A stretch of DNA of 64,000 nucleotides from Halomonas alkaliantarctica (GCF_029854215.1 NZ_CP122961.1:1302001-1366000); one strand, 5' to 3'. Positions 1 through 8,945 are shown, counted from the first letter of the stretch. A program made the numbers and translations. The notes: a model not told the origin generated them from the letters alone.

Positions 1-597
1 TCTCCGCTAAGTTTCTACTAGCCCAAGCTTCTATTATATCAAGCTTCTTGGATTTCACTGCTTTATATGCAGTCTTCGTCTGTGTTCTTTTTGCCGATAC
101 TGAGTCAGTGACTTTCAGCCTAATAGGGCTCTGGCTAAAGGTCGTGGATGACCACGAACTGCTATTCTTTGATTTTTTTCCAAGCTCAGCTGGTTCGTCA
201 GCGCTCCCTCCTGTCAGGCTATCATCGTCGTTCTAAATCATGTGAAGCTTGCCGCTTTGATGCTGGCAATTAGGCATCTTATTAATTTGAAGATAAGCCT
301 TTAACTGACGCTATCACTTTCTATTACTTTTATTACTTTCTATTGCCGTCAGCGTCGGTCTCCACTGAGGCACGGCGCGGTGTGCGTTCACAACCAAAGC
401 GCACGCAGATTTGATCCACGGCAATATGCAAGTGCGTAGCCTTGGCTATGATGGTGATCCAACGGTGCATAGCCTTGACGGGGATGTCTACCAGAACGGG
501 ATAGTACAGAGTAATCGTTTTTTCACAGTGAGTTAGGGTGCCCTGCGCGCGCGAAATTGATGCCACACAGATAACCCGGTTAACAGAGGATTAAAAA
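1..597. other. Left-edge stretch without a confident gene
   Basis: No protein in this stretch is convincing. A minus-strand frame is open from about position 237 to the left edge but has no ATG or GTG start and no recognised motif, so it may be the tail of a gene lying outside the window or chance. A short T/A-rich repeat (TTTCTATTAC followed by near copies) lies around 318-342. The last part (about 560-597) is the leader of the aldehyde dehydrogenase gene, with AGAGGA placed before its ATG. Confidence 0.4.
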
Positions 598-1989
598 ATG
601 GCTTATGCAACGACCAATCCCTATACCGGGGAGACAATCAAAAACTTCCCCAACGCAACCGATGCAGAGGTTGCTCTGGCGTTAGATCGCGGCGATACAG
701 CATTCCACAACTGGAAGAACACCCCCGTCCAGCAGCGGGTCACTATCCTGAAGAAAGCGGCTGACTTGCTGCGCGCTAATAGCGAGGAGTATGCAAAACT
801 ACTGACCCTGGAGATGGGCAAGCTGCTGGGCGAGGCGCAGGCGGAGGTCGAGCTGTCAGCTGCGATCTTCGAGTACTACGTCGAGAACGCCGAGCGGCAG
901 TTGGCACCTGAGAAGTTGCCGTCCAAGGATCCGGTGGTGACCGATGCCTGGCTAGTGCACGAGCCGCTGGGCATTATCCTTGCGATAGAGCCGTGGAACT
1001 TCCCTTATTATCAGATCGCCCGGATCATCGCTCCTCAGCTTGCCGCCGGTAACGTGGTAGTACTCAAGCATGCATCCAACGTCCCGCAATCGGCTGCGCT
1101 TTTCGAGAAGCTGATGCTTGATGCTGGCTTGCCGGTTGGCGGGTTCAAGAATCTCTATGCAACGCGCGAGCAGCTGGAAGCCATCATTAACGATCCACGC
1201 GTTCACGGTGTTGCTTTGACCGGTTCTGAAGCAGCTGGCGCGGTGGTTGCTGCACAGGCTGGCAAGGCGCTGAAGAAGTCAACGATGGAGTTGGGCGGCG
1301 CCGACGCGTTTGTGGTGCTGGATGATGCCGACATTGACAAAGCCGTGAAATGGGCCGTGTTTGGCCGCCACTGGAACGCGGGGCAGGTGTGCTGTTCGTC
1401 CAAGCGGATCATCGTCGTCGAGGAGGTCTACGATGCCTTCCTGGAGAAGTACAAAGCCAGCGTCGCCTTACTCAAGGCAGGGGATCCCATGGATCCGACG
1501 ACAACATTGGCGCCTTTGTCGTCCCAGAGCGCAGCGGACGATGTCCAAAAGCAAGTGGAAGATGCAATTAAGCATGGTGCTACGATGACCGTAATCGGTG
1601 CCGCAATACCCGAGCGCGGTGCATTCGTACAGCCCGTGCTGCTGACGGACTTGACGAAGGACAACCCTGCTTACTACTGGGAGTTCTTTGGTCCGGTATC
1701 TCTGGTATTCAGAGCCAAGGATGAGTCCGAAGCCATCGAGATTGCCAACGATTCTCCCTTTGGGTTAGGTGGGTCAGTGTTCACGCAGAACATTGAGCGA
1801 GGTCGCCAGGTGGCGGCTCAGATGTCTACCGGCATGGTTTACATCAATCACCCAACGGCAGTGAAGGCCGACTTGCCTTTCGGCGGCGTTCGTCGCTCCG
1901 GCTATGGCCGCGAGTTGATCGGCCTCGGACTGAAGGAATTCGTCAACCACAAGTTGATTAGCGTTACCGACATCGACGGTCAGTTCTGA
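598..1989 (+). CDS. NAD(P)-dependent succinate-semialdehyde dehydrogenase-like aldehyde dehydrogenase
   Basis: Aldehyde dehydrogenase superfamily enzyme of 463 residues, the usual length for the short Sad/YneI branch that oxidises succinate semialdehyde to succinate in the cytoplasm. Visible motifs are the WNFP loop (oxyanion Asn about 134), the ELGG general-base motif (Glu about 231), GQVC with catalytic Cys about 265, and EFFGPV late in the chain for cofactor binding. The ATG is preceded by AGAGGA at good spacing. The gene stands alone, with no gabT or transporter beside it, so the exact aldehyde substrate is inferred from family resemblance only. A related function on another small aldehyde is possible. 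Confidence 0.9.
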   Translation: MAYATTNPYTGETIKNFPNATDAEVALALDRGDTAFHNWKNTPVQQRVTILKKAADLLRANSEEYAKLLTLEMGKLLGEAQAEVELSAAIFEYYVENAERQLAPEKLPSKDPVVTDAWLVHEPLGIILAIEPWNFPYYQIARIIAPQLAAGNVVVLKHASNVPQSAALFEKLMLDAGLPVGGFKNLYATREQLEAIINDPRVHGVALTGSEAAGAVVAAQAGKALKKSTMELGGADAFVVLDDADIDKAVKWAVFGRHWNAGQVCCSSKRIIVVEEVYDAFLEKYKASVALLKAGDPMDPTTTLAPLSSQSAADDVQKQVEDAIKHGATMTVIGAAIPERGAFVQPVLLTDLTKDNPAYYWEFFGPVSLVFRAKDESEAIEIANDSPFGLGGSVFTQNIERGRQVAAQMSTGMVYINHPTAVKADLPFGGVRRSGYGRELIGLGLKEFVNHKLISVTDIDGQF

Positions 1990-2214
1990 TCGTCGTACTC
2001 GGGAGTGCATTGTTAATGTGATTTTGCTTGCCAGCACGCCCGAAGTGGCGGTCTCGGCTAGCGCCTAGTTTCAATTTCTTCCCTGATGCATCAGCTACTT
2101 GCTAGGTGATGCTATCAGCGTGTCTAGCGCTTGGCTCAATTGCTCACCTTGAAAAAAGTCGTTTGCGCCCTAATGTTTGACCTTCACTTCTTATTTTGCT
2201 GACAGGACATTTTC

Positions 2215-3183
2215 ATGGCCGAACCGGCATTGTCTATCCGTGGCCTCACCAAAGTGTATGGCAACGGCTTTCAGGCGCTCAAAGGTATTGATCTAGACGT
2301 CCAGCAGGGCGATTTTTTTGCTTTGTTGGGCCCCAATGGCGCCGGTAAATCCACCACCTTGGGTGTGGTGTGCTCGCTGGTGCAAAAGACGGCGGGCAAG
2401 GTCTCCATATTTGGCATTGATGTGGATAAAGACTTCGCCAAAGCCAAATACCAGTTGGGCGTGGTGCCACAAGAGTTCAACTTCAATCAGTTTGAGAAAG
2501 TGCTCGATATCGTGCTGGCTCAGGCGGGCTATTACGGTATGACCAGTCGCGAGGCCTTGCCCCGCGCTAAACAGCTGCTGACTGATCTGGGCCTATGGGA
2601 AAAACGCAACGGCAGCGCGCGCATGCTCTCTGGTGGCATGAAGCGCCGCCTGATGATCGCTCGGGCGCTGATGCATCGCCCCAAACTGCTGATTCTGGAT
2701 GAACCAACGGCCGGGGTGGATATCGAACTGCGGCGCAGCATGTGGGAATACATGCGGCGGATTAACCAAGACGAAGGCACCACCATCATCCTCACCACTC
2801 ACTACCTGGAAGAAGCCGAGAGCCTGTGCCGCAATGTGGCGATTATCAATAATGGCGACATTGTGCGTAATACCAGCGTGCGGGAGCTTCTGGCAGAACT
2901 TGATACCGAGACCTTCCTGATTGATTTGGCTGAGCCAGTTGCAGAAGTACCCCAGATCGAAGGGTTTGAGCTGCATCAGTTGGAGCCTACCCAGCTTTCG
3001 CTGCTGGTCCATCGCGGCCAGCGCTTGAACGATGTCTTCAATGCGTTGAGCGCGCAGGGCATTCAGGTGGTTTCCATGCGTAACCGAGCCAACCGCTTAG
3101 AGGAGATGTTTGTGTCGATGGTGGAAGGTAGTGGCCAAGGGGCGATAGATCAGCGCGTTGAGAAGAAGGAGGAGCGCGTATGA
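2215..3183 (+). CDS. yadG: ABC transporter ATP-binding protein (YadG family)
   Basis: Cytoplasmic ATPase subunit of a two-gene ABC-2 type exporter. The 322 residues show a Walker A GPNGAGKST (about 39-47), signature LSGGMKRR, Walker B LLILDEPTAGVD and an H-loop in TTHYLEEAE, followed by a C-terminal extension of about 90 residues typical of YadG-like proteins. The stop overlaps the start of the permease gene in an ATGA, indicating translational coupling. The substrate of YadG/YadH exporters is not established; the symbol is given by family resemblance. Confidence 0.9.
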   Translation: MAEPALSIRGLTKVYGNGFQALKGIDLDVQQGDFFALLGPNGAGKSTTLGVVCSLVQKTAGKVSIFGIDVDKDFAKAKYQLGVVPQEFNFNQFEKVLDIVLAQAGYYGMTSREALPRAKQLLTDLGLWEKRNGSARMLSGGMKRRLMIARALMHRPKLLILDEPTAGVDIELRRSMWEYMRRINQDEGTTIILTTHYLEEAESLCRNVAIINNGDIVRNTSVRELLAELDTETFLIDLAEPVAEVPQIEGFELHQLEPTQLSLLVHRGQRLNDVFNALSAQGIQVVSMRNRANRLEEMFVSMVEGSGQGAIDQRVEKKEERV

Positions 3184-3953
3184 ATGCCATGCAGACGCTG
3201 ATCGCCCTATGGACGCTGGTGCTAAAAGAGATCAAGCGCTTTACCCGAATCTGGCCACAAACGCTGCTGCCACCGTCGATCACCATGGCGATGTACTTCA
3301 TCATCTTCGGCAATCTCATTGGTTCACGGATTGGCGACATGGACGGCTTCAGCTACATGGACTTTATCGTCCCGGGGCTGATCATGATGTCAGTGATTAC
3401 CAATAGCTACTCCAACGTGGCGTCGAGTTTCTTCTCAAACAAGTTCCAGCGTTCGATCGAAGAGCTGATGGTGTCTCCCATGCCCAATTGGGTGATTTTA
3501 TCCGGCTTTATTTTAGGCGGCATGGCCCGTGGTTTGGGTGTGGGGCTGATTGTGACGGTCGTTTCGCTATTCTTTACACGCCTAACGATGGAGCATCCGC
3601 TGCTCACGGTATTGGTCGTAGTACTGACGTCTGCTCTGTTCTCCATTGGCGGCTTTATTAACGCCTTGCTGGCCAACAAGTTTGACGATATTTCTATCGT
3701 GCCGACGTTTATTCTTACGCCGCTGACCTATTTGGGTGGGGTGTTTTACTCAATCTCAATGCTGCCAGACTTCTGGCAGGGCGTTTCCATGCTCAATCCG
3801 ATTTTGTACATGGTGAACGTCTTCCGCTACGGTTTTCTGGGCGTCTCGGATATCCCGGTAGTTTGGGCGCTTGCCGCAATTTTTGCTTTCATCATCGTGC
3901 TGTTTGTGGCGGCGCTGATGATGCTAGAGCGCGGTAAAGGCATTCGTAGCTAA
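3180..3953 (+). CDS. yadH: ABC-2 type transporter permease (YadH family)
   Basis: Inner-membrane permease partner of the preceding ATPase. It is 257 residues long with about six hydrophobic segments, and contains the ABC-2 signature stretch around SPMPNWVILSGFILGG and a LTYLGGVFYS motif near the end. It overlaps the ATPase gene by four bases (ATGA). An upstream GAAGGAGGAGCG stretch provides a strong ribosome binding site. It should form a homodimer with two ATPase subunits. The exported compound is unknown. Confidence 0.9.
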   Translation: MNAMQTLIALWTLVLKEIKRFTRIWPQTLLPPSITMAMYFIIFGNLIGSRIGDMDGFSYMDFIVPGLIMMSVITNSYSNVASSFFSNKFQRSIEELMVSPMPNWVILSGFILGGMARGLGVGLIVTVVSLFFTRLTMEHPLLTVLVVVLTSALFSIGGFINALLANKFDDISIVPTFILTPLTYLGGVFYSISMLPDFWQGVSMLNPILYMVNVFRYGFLGVSDIPVVWALAAIFAFIIVLFVAALMMLERGKGIRS

Positions 3954-3986
3954 CCCATAACGTCATTAAGTAGAGAGCAGCAAGCA

Positions 3987-4820
3987 ATGGCACATCGCCC
4001 CGACACCTTGGAACACGCGCCATTAGGGCGCGAATCCGCCTACCCTGAACATTATGACGCGGGGCTTCTCTATCCCATTCCCCGCGCGGCCAACCGAGCG
4101 CCGCTGGGGATTGAAGAGGGCGCCTTGCCGTTCGTGGGAGAAGACGAATGGCACGCCTTTGAAGTCTCATGGCTGAACAGCCGCGGTAAGCCTATTGTGG
4201 CCGTAGCACGTTTTCGCTTGCCGGCAGCCTCACCCAATCTAATTGAGTCTAAATCCTGGAAACTCTATCTCAATAGCTTCAACCAAACCCGTTTCTATAC
4301 TCGTCAGGACGTGATGGAAACGCTTGCCAATGACCTCGCGGTTGCGGCAGGCGCTGAGGTGAGCGTTGAGTTGTTTGATGTGGATTCCCCCGAGCTTTCA
4401 GCACAGCACTTGCCAGGCGAATGCTTGGACGATTTAGATATCGCAGTAAGCGATTACACACCTAGCAACGCCCATCTCACGGTGGGAGCGGAGATCGTCG
4501 AAGAGACGCTTTACTCCCACCTGCTGAAATCTAACTGCCCCGTTACCGGTCAGCCGGATTGGGGCAGTGTGCTGATCCGTTATAAAGGGCCCAAAATCGA
4601 CCGCGAAGGGCTGCTGCGCTACCTTATTGGGTTTCGTCAGCACCAGGATTTTCACGAGCACTGCGTTGAGCATATCTTTACCGACTTAATGGTCCAGGCA
4701 AAGCCCACGCAACTGCTGGTGTTGGCGCGCTACGTGCGCCGCGGCGGATTGGATATCAGCCCCTGGCGCGCAACGCCTGGGCTAACGCCACCTACGCCGC
4801 TGCGCCTAGCAAGGCAGTAA
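3987..4820 (+). CDS. queF: NADPH-dependent 7-cyano-7-deazaguanine reductase QueF (type II)
   Basis: Reduces preQ0 to preQ1 in queuosine tRNA-modification synthesis. At 277 residues it is the long tandem T-fold form found in E. coli. The QueF signature ESKSWKLYLNSFNQ lies around residues 87-100. The catalytic cysteine is in NCPVTGQPDWG (Cys about 184, Asp about 191), the spacing expected from the E. coli enzyme. It lies 33 bases after the ABC permease and may be co-transcribed, although the functions are unrelated. No preQ1 riboswitch is visible in the short leader. Confidence 0.96.
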   Translation: MAHRPDTLEHAPLGRESAYPEHYDAGLLYPIPRAANRAPLGIEEGALPFVGEDEWHAFEVSWLNSRGKPIVAVARFRLPAASPNLIESKSWKLYLNSFNQTRFYTRQDVMETLANDLAVAAGAEVSVELFDVDSPELSAQHLPGECLDDLDIAVSDYTPSNAHLTVGAEIVEETLYSHLLKSNCPVTGQPDWGSVLIRYKGPKIDREGLLRYLIGFRQHQDFHEHCVEHIFTDLMVQAKPTQLLVLARYVRRGGLDISPWRATPGLTPPTPLRLARQ

Positions 4821-4831
4821 ACGGCAATGTT

Positions 4832-4891
4832 GTAAATGACAGTGTTATTAATGACAGTGTTATAAATGACGATGCTATAAATGATGGTGCT
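4832..4891. repeat. Four tandem 15-bp repeats after queF
   Basis: Four head-to-tail 15-base units of the type ATAAATGACAGTGTT, with the first two nearly identical and the last two diverged. They fill most of the gap between queF and the nitroreductase gene. One frame reads through as a pentapeptide repeat of the pattern I-N-D-S-V, but it has no start of its own, so coding is doubtful. Replication slippage is the simplest origin. Confidence 0.8.
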
Positions 4892-4926
4892 ACAGTAGCC
4901 TCACACGATTGGATTTGGAGTCATTA

Positions 4927-5487
4927 ATGGACGCACTCACGCTGCTTCACGAACGTAGCTCAATGGGCAAGCTGATGGAGCCTGCGCCCAGCGGCGAACA
5001 ACTCAGCGCCATTTATCAGGCTGCGCTACGTGCACCCGACCATAAGGAGCTGCGTCCCTGGCGCTTTATCGAGTTCAGCGGGGAAGGGCGTGAGCGACTT
5101 GGCGAGCTATTTGCCGAGGCAGAGTTTCAGGAGGACCCCAGCGCCGACGACGAAACGCTCAACTCAGCGCGCAAAAAACCGCTGCGAGCGCCGATGATTA
5201 TCGCCGTGATTGCCAAGGTCACACCCGATCTCGAAAAAGTACCTAAAATGGAGCAGGTGATCTCCGCTGGGTGCGCGGCCCACGGCATACTGCTAGCCGC
5301 TCACGCGCTAGGCCTAGGCGCTATGTGGCGCAGCGGCAAGTATGCTTTCGACCCCGTGGTTCGCAAAGGGCTGAGCCTGGATGAGGATGACGAAGTCGTC
5401 GCGTTTATCTACCTGGGCACCTTAGGGGGCCGCCACAAACCCGTGCCACAGCATAACGTTGATGACTTTGTCGAGCGTTGGGACTAG
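4927..5487 (+). CDS. Nitroreductase family protein (YdjA-like)
   Basis: Flavin-dependent nitroreductase-fold protein of 186 residues, close in length and sequence pattern to E. coli YdjA (start MDALTLL, then EPAPSGEQL, APDHKELRPWRF, GCAAHGILLAAHALGLGAMWRSG). I chose the ATG at 4927 because GGAG ends six bases before it; an in-frame TTG eighteen bases upstream is less likely. YdjA proteins are minimal FMN-dependent reductases of uncertain physiological substrate. The stop is two bases before the next gene, suggesting co-transcription. Confidence 0.9.
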   Translation: MDALTLLHERSSMGKLMEPAPSGEQLSAIYQAALRAPDHKELRPWRFIEFSGEGRERLGELFAEAEFQEDPSADDETLNSARKKPLRAPMIIAVIAKVTPDLEKVPKMEQVISAGCAAHGILLAAHALGLGAMWRSGKYAFDPVVRKGLSLDEDDEVVAFIYLGTLGGRHKPVPQHNVDDFVERWD

Positions 5488-5489
5488 GT

Positions 5490-5999
5490 ATGAATCTGCC
5501 CCGTCAGCCAGGCATACCCCATCCCCGTTTGCCGCTGCCAGAAGGCCAGCCGGAAGACCTGGCCGCCTTTCAGCAGTGGCTAAGTGATGCCATCCCCATG
5601 GTGAGCGCGCTAGGCATAAACGAAGTGTCACGCCAGGACGATTCGCTAACCTGGCAGTTAGCCTTATCGCCTAACCTTAACGATAAGGGCACGGGGTTTG
5701 GCGGTGCGCTCACGGCGCAGACAACGCTGCAAGGCTGGTGCTGGCTAACGCTATGGCTGCGCGAGCGGGGCATTGCGCGGGATGTGGTCGTTGCCGAGGC
5801 TAGCCAGCGTTTTCTTGCGCCGGTAACGAGTGATTACCGCTTGGTATGCACGCCAGCTCTACCAGAAGGCCCCGCCCAGCTTGCCAACACGCTCGCAGAG
5901 CGCGGTAAAGGGCGTATAGCGCTAACCCAGCAGCTCTATTGTGGTGAGACACTTTGCCTGGAAGCCAACGGCAGTTATGCGGTGTTACCGTCACGCTAA
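5490..5999 (+). CDS. YiiD-type C-terminal thioesterase domain protein
   Basis: About 169-residue protein resembling the thioesterase domain at the C-terminus of YiiD, a hotdog-fold domain. The stretch GTGFGGALTAQTTLQGWCWL looks like the helix and active-site region of the fold, and the VVVAEASQRFLAPVT segment matches the central strands. ATG at 5490 lies two bases after the nitroreductase stop. The N-terminal acetyltransferase half of full YiiD is absent, so this is a stand-alone thioesterase domain. Its acyl substrate is unknown. Confidence 0.75.
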   Translation: MNLPRQPGIPHPRLPLPEGQPEDLAAFQQWLSDAIPMVSALGINEVSRQDDSLTWQLALSPNLNDKGTGFGGALTAQTTLQGWCWLTLWLRERGIARDVVVAEASQRFLAPVTSDYRLVCTPALPEGPAQLANTLAERGKGRIALTQQLYCGETLCLEANGSYAVLPSR

Positions 6000-6105
6000 C
6001 CGAATGGGCAATCGGCCTGAAAAGGCTTGCTATTTCGAGGCTTAGCCAATAGTATATGCGCCGTTCTGTCACGAAAGGTTCAGCCTTTCAACAGCGACAA
6101 AACGC

Positions 6106-6193
6106 GGAGGGGTGTCCGAGTGGTCGAAGGAGCACGCCTGGAAAGTGTGTAAGCCGCAAGGCTTCGAGGGTTCGAATCCCTCCCCCTCCGCCA
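6106..6193 (+). tRNA. serX: tRNA-Ser(GGA)
   Basis: An 88-base cloverleaf. The acceptor stem GGAGGGG pairs with CCCCTCC, with discriminator G and an encoded CCA. The anticodon loop CTGGAAA gives anticodon GGA, and the long variable arm expected of tRNA-Ser is present. The sequence closely follows E. coli tRNA-Ser(GGA). Its 3' end is the integration target of the following mobile element, which preserves the gene intact. Confidence 0.97.
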
Positions 6194-6194
6194 C
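6177..6194. repeat. Attachment site attL (18-bp core, tRNA 3' end)
   Basis: The 18 bases TCCCTCCCCCTCCGCCAC at the 3' end of the tRNA-Ser gene recur exactly at 18810-18827, next to the integrase gene. The pair defines the boundaries of the integrated element. Confidence 0.93.
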
Positions 6195-6203
6195 CGCATA
6201 TCT

Positions 6204-6253
6204 AAGGGCATGTTTTCAAGGCTTTTCAATAGCTTAGAGGACATGCCTTTTTG
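6204..6253 (+). terminator. Replacement terminator downstream of tRNA-Ser
   Basis: AGGGCATGT pairs with ACATGCCTT across a loop of about 27 bases and is followed by a run of five T. It sits just inside the element and could restore termination for the tRNA after insertion displaced the original terminator. Confidence 0.55.
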
Positions 6254-6257
6254 CTTA

Positions 6258-6280
6258 TTTACCACATGTGTTTACCACAT
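6258..6280. promoter_or_regulatory. Integrase arm-type site pair, left end
   Basis: Two copies of TTTACCACAT whose starts are 13 bases apart lie about 65-80 bases inside the left boundary. The same pair with the same spacing and orientation occurs at 18725-18747 near the right boundary. This is the arrangement expected of arm-type binding sites for the N-terminal domain of a tyrosine integrase. Confidence 0.6.
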
Positions 6281-6378
6281 CTCTTTAAGACATCTTCTTG
6301 AAACCCTGCCTCTAATGCCCTGTGCCCAATGTTGCTTTACACTTACTTTCTCTCAATAGATTTAGTTAGGGGTTTTGC

Positions 6379-6999
6379 ATGGATATTTATGATTTATTCC
6401 GTGACAGTGTGTCGATAGAGAAGCTGAGTGGCGAAACTCTTGGGCCGGTGAAGGGCTTAGTCCAGAAGGGGAAAATCCAACTTCAAGCTAAGCACCCCTT
6501 AGAACCTGGAGATATATTGGTAAGGGAAATGCCTTTCGGTGAACCCGAGCGTTATGTGGTAAACGACCCTGGCTTCATGCAAGGTATTGATGATGATACT
6601 TCGCATTTTCAGGCAGAAGTAACCCGCGAAAGCAAAGCGAATGGTAGAGGTGATAAAGTTGGTGGAGATAGCTCCCCGAGACCCGCGCCAATCACTTACA
6701 TAGTCTCCGGTGCACATGCTCGCTTCAACCAGAACTCTACCGATAACTCCATAAACGTCACCGTAGAGGCTGGTGAGTCTCTGTTTGAGGACTTGAAGAG
6801 TGAGCTTCGTTCCAACGTCACTGACCCGCAGCGTTTGGATGAGCTACTGTCTCTTGTCAGTGATATGCAAGCTTCGCAGCATGACAGTAAGAGTTTGAGT
6901 GAGAAGCTGGGGCAGTTCATCAGTAAGAGCGCGGATATTATGACGATTATTGCGCCATTCGTCCCAGCACTTACAGGCCTAGCAACAGGGGCTAGTTAA
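6379..6999 (+). CDS. Unknown protein, element cargo (206 aa)
   Basis: No family is recognised with confidence. The N-terminal half is mixed and polar. The central stretch, about residues 111-125, reads GAHARFNQNSTDNSINV, resembling an Asn/Ser-rich beta motif (xARxNxNSTDNSxNV) that I associate with several uncharacterised proteins, some of them abortive-infection-like. The last 30 residues are hydrophobic (IMTIIAPFVPALTGLATG) and could insert in a membrane. The ATG is preceded by AGGGG. It is the first gene inside the left boundary, a position often occupied by accessory or defence cargo. A role in immunity is only a suggestion. Confidence 0.7.
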   Translation: MDIYDLFRDSVSIEKLSGETLGPVKGLVQKGKIQLQAKHPLEPGDILVREMPFGEPERYVVNDPGFMQGIDDDTSHFQAEVTRESKANGRGDKVGGDSSPRPAPITYIVSGAHARFNQNSTDNSINVTVEAGESLFEDLKSELRSNVTDPQRLDELLSLVSDMQASQHDSKSLSEKLGQFISKSADIMTIIAPFVPALTGLATGAS

Positions 7000-7018
7000 C
7001 GGAAAAGCCAAGCTACCA

Positions 7019-7480
7019 CTAGTTGCGCTTGCCCAAGCCAGGGGCACCGCCTTGGTAAATTGACGTAGTTGAGAATTCATTTGATAAAGACGAGTTTTTC
7101 TCATACCGAGGGCGGTACTCACCTTTTCTTTCGTTGCGGCATTGCTTGCACATGATTGGCTTGGGGTTCCACTCAGGTAGGTAAGCGAAAGTGGCCTCAC
7201 AAAATCGACATTTGTTGACTATCCAGTCGTTACGACGCGGAGCCTTCGCTTGAACATCTCTCGGTTTTAAAGGTTTCTTTTTTGGCGAGCTAAATGGTTG
7301 TGTTTTGTGTTTGTGAGACTGGCCGGTGTTTAGGTTCTCATAACCTTTAACTTTCAGGGCACTTGCCAAGTTTTCAAAATCACTGATCGTCAGATTTTTT
7401 GTTTCCGTTTTTCCTGAAGAGCGCTGGTTTAACATGTCTTCTTTTAGCGCTGCAAGCTTTCGCAGGTTCTCTAAATCCAT
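7019..7480 (-). CDS. Small zinc-ribbon protein, element cargo
   Basis: About 153 residues when started at the ATG at 7480, which is preceded by GAAAGG; a longer frame upstream lacks a ribosome site. The C-terminal half has a C-x2-C (CRFC) and, about 20 residues later, another C-x2-C (CKQC), a zinc-ribbon arrangement. Lysine- and arginine-rich surroundings suggest nucleic acid or protein binding. The N-terminal region is a short predicted helix. No specific function is recognised. It reads towards the left boundary, converging with the 6379 gene. Confidence 0.65.
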   Translation of the reverse strand: MDLENLRKLAALKEDMLNQRSSGKTETKNLTISDFENLASALKVKGYENLNTGQSHKHKTQPFSSPKKKPLKPRDVQAKAPRRNDWIVNKCRFCEATFAYLPEWNPKPIMCKQCRNERKGEYRPRYEKNSSLSNEFSTTSIYQGGAPGLGKRN

Positions 7481-7657
7481 GCCTTTCACCCTACAATTGG
7501 GGATTCTGTCAGCATACCAGAATGTGGCTACTATGTTCCTCACGCCACAGAGCCACATCCTCATCGTTGATAGTCTTTTCCCTGCCGACCGAGAGCCTTT
7601 CACTCTGCTTTGGATCGCTTGATGGGATGCTGGATGTGGTAATTTTCAAGTATAAAT

Positions 7658-8242
7658 CTAAGTAGTAATACAAAATCGCGCTGTAGTTAGCCTTAGCATT
7701 TCATCATAGAATTCAACTCCCTTGCGAGCTACATCGATAACATCATTTGGATCAATGGATTCATCTTTATGGCTGGTAGGTGGTCGGTACTCCACCCCAC
7801 GATTGTATACCGGCAAAAGCTTCGTACGGCCTGGGTTGAACTTGATATCTAGCTCACCATCAGCTTCATACCTGGCTGTTCCCCTTCCAGTGAAATCGCC
7901 TTTTGTTATAGTAATAGGCCTCCCAGAGTTGTTCGAGATGGTTGTATTTCCTGGGACCCTGTATGTAATTTCAGCTACCGTATGCTCATCCGCCCCTCTG
8001 GCATTGATGAGGTAAGACAGCAGTGGATCTTGGCGCCTAGTTCGATCGTATTGACCTTTCCACCCATTCCACGCTGGGTGATTTTTGAAATGTGCTTGCG
8101 ATTTGTTCCATACCCGCTCCAAATGATGCAGAAAACCACGCCAATGCTTCTCAAAAGCATCGAGAGAGTCAGCATTCTCCATACCTATAACATGCACCGT
8201 AGCTTCATTGAGTTCCTGCTGAGGCTTATGTGGGGGTTCCAT
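7658..8242 (-). CDS. Unknown protein with HEPN-like R-x4-H motif
   Basis: A 194-residue protein with AGAGGAAA before the ATG. The N-terminal helical region contains DPLLSYLINARGADEH, in which Arg about 82 and His about 87 form an R-x4-H motif like that of HEPN ribonucleases. The second half, from about residue 90, is beta-rich (VAEITYRVPGNTTISNN and following). I recall similar DPLL-x-YL-x2-AR-x2-DEH stretches in uncharacterised bacterial proteins. Nuclease activity is an inference from the motif alone. It lies 177 bases upstream of the zinc-ribbon gene on the same strand and may be in one transcript with it. Confidence 0.7.
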   Translation of the reverse strand: MEPPHKPQQELNEATVHVIGMENADSLDAFEKHWRGFLHHLERVWNKSQAHFKNHPAWNGWKGQYDRTRRQDPLLSYLINARGADEHTVAEITYRVPGNTTISNNSGRPITITKGDFTGRGTARYEADGELDIKFNPGRTKLLPVYNRGVEYRPPTSHKDESIDPNDVIDVARKGVEFYDEMLRLTTARFCITT

Positions 8243-8580
8243 TGCATTTCCTCTATTTCAAACTGAGATATGAAAGATAAGTAAAAATAGTATCCAGAAC
8301 GATTGATCGATGCTCCAGAGTCCGTAATGAGCGTTTAGCCGCGCGCTAATGGCCTATCCTTTCCGTATGTAATGACGCTCCAATTTACTATTTTCCCACG
8401 ATGTAAGTGAGATGCGAAGTAGTGAGCATTAGCCTTTCTAGAGCTATTCCCCCGACAGTACCATCATAGGTAATGGCTTTATGAGTCTAACCATTAACCG
8501 CTATATCCGAGCTGTTTGAGAGCTAAAAAAATCACCCCACCGCAAAGATGAAGGTCAATAATCAAAGGTTATCATTTTTC

Positions 8581-8880
8581 TTAATTCCATAGCTTTTTAT
8601 TATGATTTTGGAGGCTTTCATTGACTGTCAGAAAGTCTCGCTTGACTGATGTCGGAGAGATATCAAAACGCTCTGCTGTCGCCTCAATGCTGGCGCTAAT
8701 CTCCTGGCACCAAAGAGCTACATCCTCATCGTTATGGTTTTCTCACTATCCTACGCCTTACCTTTAGCTAAGGCTCGTTTGATAGTTTCGATATCGCTTA
8801 GTTTCTCGTACCAAGTAAGTAATGTTCGTTTTTGCTGGTGTTAGTTGGTCTTGCTCTTCTGTTAGCTTAAAAATCAATAT
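8581..8880 (-). pseudogene. Decayed small HTH regulator fragment
   Basis: Read on the minus strand, an open stretch without a start ends at 8581. It contains NDEDVALWCQEISAS followed by a helix-turn-helix-like segment (ATAERFDISPTSVKRDF). Upstream, in other frames, are protein-like pieces such as LSDIETIKRALAKGKA, suggesting frameshifts. A matching EKTINDEDVALW coding stretch lies around 7549-7600 just upstream of the zinc-ribbon gene. Both look like remnants of one small phage protein family. The rest of 8243-8945 shows no gene. Confidence 0.4.
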
Positions 8881-8945
8881 TTACAGTACAATATGCCGTC
8901 TACTGAAGGTTCGTCTTTGCACTCAGAATCACATGGAACATGTCA

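Noticed and set aside
1-237. Minus-strand open frame running off the left edge
   Set aside because: No ATG/GTG start and no family resemblance; too little is visible to call a gene.
333-566. 77-residue minus-strand frame
   Set aside because: No ribosome site or recognised motif, and its upstream end overlaps the leader of the aldehyde dehydrogenase gene.
4823-4926. Pentapeptide-repeat extension of queF by frameshift
   Set aside because: queF already has the normal family length; the repeat frame has no start and is best explained as tandem DNA repeats.
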